37,421 bases of DNA from CAWULT01 sp963923455. Its GTDB lineage: Bacteria > Acidobacteriota > Vicinamibacteria > Vicinamibacterales > UBA2999. Location: the NCBI GenBank assembly GCA_963923455.1, contig CAWULT010000039.1, positions 1-37,421 of the forward strand. Direction: 5' to 3'. Below, in pieces: positions 33,596-37,421 of the stretch (positions are counted from its first letter, which is position 1; every line of letters starts with the position of its first letter). Below the pieces are notes generated by a model, which was given only the letters and a program-made list of their open reading frames with translations, did not search any database and had not been told where the DNA came from. A program made the translations under genes and the position numbers.

Positions 33596-34363
33596 TCAGC
33601 ACTCCCCGCTGGTGCACGACGGAGTGATGTCGTTTCTCGGCACGGGAAAGGCAGCGCGAAACGGCCCGGTGTAGTACTGGCTGGCGCCTTCGAAGTCGAT
33701 GACTTGGGTGGCCGGAGCCAGATTCTCGACGGTCGAGGCCGGGACGGCGTAGCAAGGGGGCGCGGGGCTTCCGGTGGATGGGGCGATGTCCTGAGACTTC
33801 CAGACGTAGAGATTGCTGCCGTTGGAGGTGACGTTGGCGCCGGTCGCGTTATCGGCTCGGAACAGGATGTTGTCGCTGCCCATCGCGTAGCTGTAGTTCT
33901 GCATCTGGTAGGCGAACCCGTCTGGCACGTAATCCCCAGTCGCGTTCACGGCGACGCCGTAGGCTCGAATCTTCGGGTAGCCCATCGGCTCTCCGCTTTC
34001 GTCACAGGAGGAGTTCGTGTAGAACACCTCCCCAAAGCTGGTGAAGCGGTTCGTGCGCACGCCCAGCAGGACCCCGGCGCTGGTCGCGTTGTCTCGAAAG
34101 ATCACCAGGGGAGCCTCGTACGGGTCGTACCCGACTATCGGCCCTACGATCTTCGGGGGGGTGGTGGAGTCGTAGATCACCCCACGGGAGTACGGTATCT
34201 CTGCGTAGTCCCGGCGCTCGAAGTAGAACGTCATCAACTTGCGCGCGACGAGCATACCCCCGAGAAGGAGCGGTAAGACGAAGACCACGATGATCAGCAG
34301 CGTTTCAGCCGTGATCACGAACCCCGCCTGGCGACTCTTCAGGGTGCACCGCATCGAAGGCAT
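33596..34363 (-). CDS. Large pseudopilin-like protein
   Basis: 255 residues from the ATG at 34363 (alternative ATG 34354), two bases after the stop of the Crp/Fnr regulator. A short basic leader (CTLKSRQAG) precedes FVITAE and a hydrophobic helix (TLLIIVVFVLPLLLGGMLVA), followed by a ~215-residue soluble domain with YDPYEAPLVIFRD, GEVFY, YVWKSQDI, PPCYAVP and a C-terminal CTSGEC. It is the shorter paralogue of the next gene downstream and shows the ancestral domain without the insertion. The prepilin-like start and the Tad context suggest a TadE/TadF/TadG-type minor pilin, but I do not recognise the soluble domain. Confidence 0.72.
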   Translation of the reverse strand: MPSMRCTLKSRQAGFVITAETLLIIVVFVLPLLLGGMLVARKLMTFYFERRDYAEIPYSRGVIYDSTTPPKIVGPIVGYDPYEAPLVIFRDNATSAGVLLGVRTNRFTSFGEVFYTNSSCDESGEPMGYPKIRAYGVAVNATGDYVPDGFAYQMQNYSYAMGSDNILFRADNATGANVTSNGSNLYVWKSQDIAPSTGSPAPPCYAVPASTVENLAPATQVIDFEGASQYYTGPFRAAFPVPRNDITPSCTSGEC

Positions 34364-34365
34364 CG

Positions 34366-35148
34366 TCACGGTTGCTTTCGGGGAGGATTGCCTCCGCGGT
34401 CGGCCGCGATGGCGTCGAGAATCTGCATCAGATTGTCTCGCTTCGGTCGGGGGGCTCGCCTGGTGGCCCGGCCGGGCTCGAGCGCGGCGAAGATGGCGCG
34501 ATGGACGACTATCGCATCGCCGGACTCGGTGATGTAGCCGTTCTCCTTGAACTGGTTCATGAACACGGTCACACGTGGACGGGTGGATCCGAGCAGGTCG
34601 GCGAGCCGATCGTGGGTCAACCGCGGTCGTATTGGGGCGAGAGTACCGTCGTCGGTCGTGGCGAGTTCGACCAGTAGGTGCGCCAGTCGGTATTCGGCTG
34701 GCGTGCTCTGGCGAGTGACGAGGCGCCTGTGGGCCAGCGTACGCGCGTCGAGAACGGCACTGATCAGCGTGTCTCGGAACACGGAGGACTGGGCGAGTAC
34801 GGTTTGGGCTTGCTCGCGCGTAACGGACAAGATCCTGGTTGGGGCGATGGCCTCTGCGGTCGAGGCGTATTCGGATCGTCCGTCCAGACACTCGTCACCA
34901 ACGAGGCGGCCTGCTCCGACGATGTCGATGAGGCAGAATCGGCCTTGCTCGGAGAGGGCAGAGAGCACCAGGCGCCCTTCCTCCACGTAGGACAGGTGTG
35001 TTGCGCAATCACCCTCTCGGTGCAGCACAGCTCCAGGCGCAAGTTCGAGTGCGGCAGTGGCGGAGTCGTGCGACTGCTGACTCAGGAACGTCCGCAGGGC
35101 CTTGAGGATGTCTGCCCCTTCGGCGTCAGTATTCAGGCGCTGGTTCAT
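34366..35148 (-). CDS. Crp/Fnr-family transcription regulator
   Basis: 260 residues from the ATG at 35148; the frame stays open to 35322 but the extra part has no regulator-like sequence. A cyclic-nucleotide-binding-type beta-barrel (about 25-135; APGAVLHREGD, VEEGRLVLS, VGDECLDG) is followed by a dimer helix and a Crp-type helix-turn-helix (about 180-225; LTHDRLADLLGSTRPRVTVFMNQF). No Fnr-type cysteine cluster is seen, so it is probably a ligand-sensing rather than an FeS regulator. It is the first gene of the pilus locus and abuts the first pseudopilin gene, so it probably controls this operon, perhaps in an autoregulatory loop. The C-terminal ~30 residues are a basic extension. Confidence 0.88.
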   Translation of the reverse strand: MNQRLNTDAEGADILKALRTFLSQQSHDSATAALELAPGAVLHREGDCATHLSYVEEGRLVLSALSEQGRFCLIDIVGAGRLVGDECLDGRSEYASTAEAIAPTRILSVTREQAQTVLAQSSVFRDTLISAVLDARTLAHRRLVTRQSTPAEYRLAHLLVELATTDDGTLAPIRPRLTHDRLADLLGSTRPRVTVFMNQFKENGYITESGDAIVVHRAIFAALEPGRATRRAPRPKRDNLMQILDAIAADRGGNPPRKQP

Positions 35149-35469
35149 ACAACGGTGTCGGAATAGCGTAGCGGCGCGCCCCACGAGGCTGCCGTTCAAG
35201 AAGGAACACAGGCAGTTGCTCGATTGCTCGAACGCTGGATGGACATGCGCTGGGCGAGCTCTCGTGGTCGATCGTAGAGCTTGATTGAAAGGCCCAGACA
35301 TCAGGTCATGGCACGAGTACATGCCGGACTGCGCAGACGTGGTTCAGCCGACTGGGTCAGCGTGTGCAGGAGTGGGCGTGGTCGTGACGTGCCTTGCCCG
35401 ATGCACGAGGGCAGTCCAGTGACGTCCCCCCGTGTTGAGTAGCACCGGGGTTTGGAGTCCGGCGGTCAC
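35149..35469. other. Non-coding region upstream of the pilus locus
   Basis: About 320 bp between the Crp/Fnr start and the left tip of an IS3-family element. It should contain the promoter of the whole minus-strand pilus operon. I did not find a clear -35/-10 pair or a Crp-type palindrome by eye, and there is no convincing gene. Confidence 0.4.
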
Positions 35470-36210
35470 TGACGTAGTCTCAGTTTTTCATGACGGCGGA
35501 CAGATGGAGTGGGGCCGCTTCGCAGTCCCCTGCGGGGGAGGAGAAGCGATGAAGAAGTCCCGGTACACCGAAGAGCCGGTCATCTACGCGTTGCGCCTGG
35601 CGGAGTCCGGCACGCCCGTCGCCGATGTGTGTCGGCAGATGGGCATCGCCGAGGCGACGTTCCACCTCTGGAAGAAGAAGTACGGGGGCTTGGGCGTCTC
35701 CGAGGTACGCGAGTTGCGGCAGATGCGCGAGGAGAATGCGCGCCTCACGCGACTGGTCGCCGACCTCACCCTCGACAAGCACATCCCCCAGGAGGTGCTG
35801 CGAACAAAGCCCTAAAGCCAGCTCGTCGACGGGAGCTGGCTCAATGGGTGCACGACCGCTCCCAGGTGAGTTGTCGGCGCGCGTGTGCGCTCGCCCACAT
35901 CTGTCCGAATACCTGGTACTTCAAATCGCACGCACGCGATGCGTCGGCCCTGCGGATGCGCATTCGCGACATCGCCCAGGCGCGCCCGCGGTTCGGTTAC
36001 ACCCGCGTCTGGATCTTGTTGCGACGGGAAGGATGGCGAGACAACAAGAAGCGGATGCACCGTCTGTATCGTCTCGAGGGGCTTCAGGTGCGTATGCGCG
36101 CGCGGCGCAAGAAGCGGCTCAGCCTGCACCGCGGGGTCGTGGCGCCGGCCAGTGGCCGCGACCAGGCGTGGAGCAGGGACTTCGTACACGACCAGCTGGT
36201 CACCGGGCGG
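35470..36210 (+). mobile_element. Truncated IS3-family insertion sequence
   Basis: The probable left tip is TGACGTAGTCTC at about 35470, 79 bases before orfA, matching the arrangement of the element at 18945. OrfA is intact; orfB continues in the next frame but its homology stops at about 36205, just after the first catalytic Asp. The rest of the DDE domain and the right end are missing, so the copy is inactive. Protein-level differences show it is a different IS from the one at 18945, though of the same family. Confidence 0.75.
35549..35815 (+). CDS. IS3-family OrfA
   Basis: 88 residues from the ATG at 35549, with GGGGGAGGAG upstream. It has a transposase_8 helix-turn-helix (YTEEPVIYALRLAESG, then AEATFHLWKKKYGG) and a zipper-like helix (LRQMREENARLTRLVADLT) ending DKHIPQEVLRTKP. 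It is intact, but its orfB partner is truncated. Confidence 0.88.
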   Translation: MKKSRYTEEPVIYALRLAESGTPVADVCRQMGIAEATFHLWKKKYGGLGVSEVRELRQMREENARLTRLVADLTLDKHIPQEVLRTKP

Positions 36211-36372
36211 GCCTCACAGGGGGCGCGCTGCCCTGGGTTGAGCGAAACTGGACCCGCCACGCCTGAGAGGGAGACGACCGGCCAGGCCGTCACTCAGATC
36301 GTGCGGTCACTGGGAGGCCGGCCAGGCGGTGAGAGACGCAACTGGGGTATGTTGGCTCCGACTCGTGGCTGA
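35806..36372 (+). pseudogene. Truncated IS3-family OrfB (transposase)
   Basis: Entered by frameshift from the end of orfA (KALKPARRRELAQW), it shows the HTH_21 region (RRACALAHICPNTWYFKS, RPRFGYTRVWILLRREGW, NKKRMHRLYRLEGL) and the start of the rve integrase core (DQAWSRDFVHDQLVTGR, first catalytic Asp). Beyond about 36205 the sequence no longer resembles a transposase and runs to a chance stop at 36372. Confidence 0.8.
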
Positions 36373-36405
36373 ACGCGGCAGTTCATTCGGAGCTCCGCGC
36401 AGACG

Positions 36406-36438
36406 AAAAAGGCCGCCGCCCTGCCTGGGCGGCGGCCT
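36406..36438 (-). terminator. Intrinsic terminator of the exbD operon
   Basis: On the minus strand a perfect 12-base GC-rich stem (AGGCCGCCGCCC and GGGCGGCGGCCT) around a five-base loop is followed at once by TTTTT. It lies 23 bases beyond the exbD stop at 36462, a textbook rho-independent terminator. Confidence 0.92.
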
Positions 36439-36461
36439 CGTCGAGTGCAAACCGGAAGGCG

Positions 36462-36911
36462 TCAGTTTCCGGCGCGCATGCCCTCGGTGACGATCCCGAC
36501 CTTCTCGACGCCGGCACCCTTGGCCGCGTCAATCACGTCCACGATGTCGCCGTACCTGAGGGTTCCGGCGCCCATCACGAACATCGTCTTCTCCTTGCGT
36601 TCCTCGAAGATCGTCCGCAGGCGGCTCTCGAGTTCGGCGAGCGAGACGTCCTGGTTGTTGATCGAGATCTTCTTGTCAGCCGTGTAGTTGACCACGATCT
36701 GGCTGATCTGCTGCTGCGGCTGGTTCGGCGTGTTCGTCTCCGCCGGAAGGTTCACGTCGATGCCGACCTGGGACAGCGGAAGGGCCGCCATGAAGATCAC
36801 GAGGAGCACGAGCAGCACGTCGATCATCGGCGTGATGTTCATGTCCGCGTTGGCCTGGGGCATCGAGGCCTTGTAGACCCTCTCGGCCCCGTGATGCTGG
36901 TGAGCTGCCAT
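36462..36911 (-). CDS. exbD: ExbD/TolR-family proton-channel subunit
   Basis: 149 residues. A short cytoplasmic N-terminus, then one membrane span (about 27-46) carrying the essential aspartate in NITPMIDVLLVLLVIFM, a Pro/Gln-rich periplasmic linker and a TolR-like periplasmic domain (ISINNQDVSLAELESRL through VGIVTEGM). With ExbB it uses the proton-motive force to energise TonB or TolA. It begins two bases after the stop of a second exbD gene and ends at a strong terminator, so it is the last gene of its operon. Confidence 0.93.
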   Translation of the reverse strand: MAAHQHHGAERVYKASMPQANADMNITPMIDVLLVLLVIFMAALPLSQVGIDVNLPAETNTPNQPQQQISQIVVNYTADKKISINNQDVSLAELESRLRTIFEERKEKTMFVMGAGTLRYGDIVDVIDAAKGAGVEKVGIVTEGMRAGN

Positions 36912-36913
36912 CG

Positions 36914-37345
36914 CTACCTGCCTCCCCCGCCCGAGGCCTTCTCTTTCTCGGTGATCAGGCCCATGTCCTCGATGCCGGCGTGCCGGAGCTCGTCCATCGC
37001 GGCCATCACGGCGCCGTACTCGACGTCCTGATCGGCCTTGATGATGACGATCTTCTCCTTCTTCGACTCCAGCACTTCGTCGATGCGGCGACGCAAGTCG
37101 CCTCCCTGCACTTCCTTGGCGTTCACGTACAACCGCTTCTGCGCGTCGATCGCCAGGACCGTCTGGTCCTGGGTCTCCGGCTTCTCGGTGTTATTGGTCG
37201 CCTTCGGAAGCGTCACGGCGACGCCCTGCTGCAGCAGCGGTGCCACGATCATCATGATGATCAGCAGCACGAGCATTACGTCGACCAGCGGCGTCACGTT
37301 GATGTCGGACTTGACACCACCGCTGCCGCCCAACTGCATTGCCAT
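36914..37345 (-). CDS. exbD: ExbD/TolR-family proton-channel subunit (second copy)
   Basis: 143 residues from the ATG at 37345, with GGGAGA upstream. It has a Gly-rich N-terminus, a membrane span with the essential aspartate in NVTPLVDVMLVLLIIMM, and a periplasmic domain (RLYVNAKEVQGGDLRRRI, KEKIVIIKADQDVEYG, IEDMGLITE). It is paralogous to the next gene. Tandem exbD genes behind exbB are common where many TonB-dependent receptors are present; ExbB is expected just beyond the right edge. Confidence 0.93.
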   Translation of the reverse strand: MAMQLGGSGGVKSDINVTPLVDVMLVLLIIMMIVAPLLQQGVAVTLPKATNNTEKPETQDQTVLAIDAQKRLYVNAKEVQGGDLRRRIDEVLESKKEKIVIIKADQDVEYGAVMAAMDELRHAGIEDMGLITEKEKASGGGGR

Positions 37346-37366
37346 AGCTGAGTCTCCCGATTCCTC

Positions 37367-37388
37367 GGGGCCGGCTCGAGCCGGCCCC
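37367..37388. other. Perfect 22-bp GC-rich palindrome
   Basis: GGGGCCGGCTC is followed directly by its complement GAGCCGGCCCC, upstream of the first exbD gene. It would form a very stable hairpin in the intercistronic RNA, without a U-tract. It is more likely an RNA processing or stability element than a terminator; a protein-binding site is possible. Confidence 0.55.
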
Positions 37389-37406
37389 ATCTAGGCGCTG
37401 ATGTGA

Positions 37407-37421
37407 CTACGACGTCTTCTT
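37407..37421 (-). CDS. Possible last codons of an upstream gene (exbB expected)
   Basis: On the minus strand the window begins with four sense codons (KKTS) and a TAG in one frame, 61 bases before the exbD start. This fits the end of an exbB-like gene, as expected from operon order, but five codons cannot establish identity. Confidence 0.25.
   Translation of the reverse strand, partial: KKTS

Noticed and set aside
1..37421. CRISPR arrays, tRNA or rRNA genes
   Set aside because: No regularly spaced repeats and no cloverleaf or rRNA-like sequence were noticed on either strand by eye.

Overview
The window is high-GC chromosomal DNA. The gene style (a large Oar-type TonB-dependent receptor with a carboxypeptidase-regulatory-like N-terminus, a secreted subtilisin, ExbD pairs, and a Tad-type pilus locus with unusual pilins) suggests an Acidobacteriota bacterium, perhaps of the Vicinamibacteria type. 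This placement is inferred from protein character, not from a marker gene.

Left region (1-4440): two signalling modules face each other. On the + strand a histidine kinase is cut off by the left edge and carries an HNOBA-like sensor segment. It is followed by a frameshifted remnant of a second kinase ATPase domain and a stand-alone receiver. On the - strand a REC-PAS-HisKA-HATPase hybrid kinase is translationally coupled to a NarL/LuxR-type regulator, behind a near-consensus sigma-70 promoter.

4600-5590: a compact three-gene + strand cluster encodes a protein that reads as two MazG-like halves, a single-span membrane peptide and a small cysteine-rich protein.

5607-11286 (- strand): a cell-envelope cluster. 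It holds an SGNH esterase with an inserted beta-rich region, a very unusual fusion of an acyltransferase-3 membrane domain with an SGNH domain and a C-terminal Rpf-like transglycosylase domain, a secreted Sel1-repeat protein and an internally deleted mreB remnant.

11354-15771 (- strand): an Oar-like TonB-dependent receptor followed 23 bp later by a secreted subtilisin. Precedent from Myxococcus suggests the pair may be a transporter and its protease cargo.

15772-19345 (+ strand): a decayed IS3-family element, a membrane-anchored alkaline-phosphatase-superfamily transferase and a second IS3-family remnant.

19463-35148 (- strand): one long, tightly packed locus. In transcription order it has a Crp/Fnr regulator, two large pseudopilin-like proteins, cpaE/tadZ, tadA, tadB, tadC, two small pilin-like proteins, cpaB, an AMIN-secretin-SH3 protein, a prepilin peptidase, a GT-C-like membrane protein and an FkbM methyltransferase. 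It reads as a complete Tad-like pilus with its own regulator, its own peptidase and a candidate pilin-modification pair. All four pilin-like proteins share a G-(F/Y)-V-x-(T/S)-x-E prepilin motif. IS3-family remnants lie on both sides.

Right end (36406-37421, - strand): two exbD genes, a strong intrinsic terminator behind them, and what may be the last codons of the preceding gene (exbB would be expected). These would energise TonB-dependent receptors such as the one in this window. I saw no tRNA, rRNA or CRISPR array.
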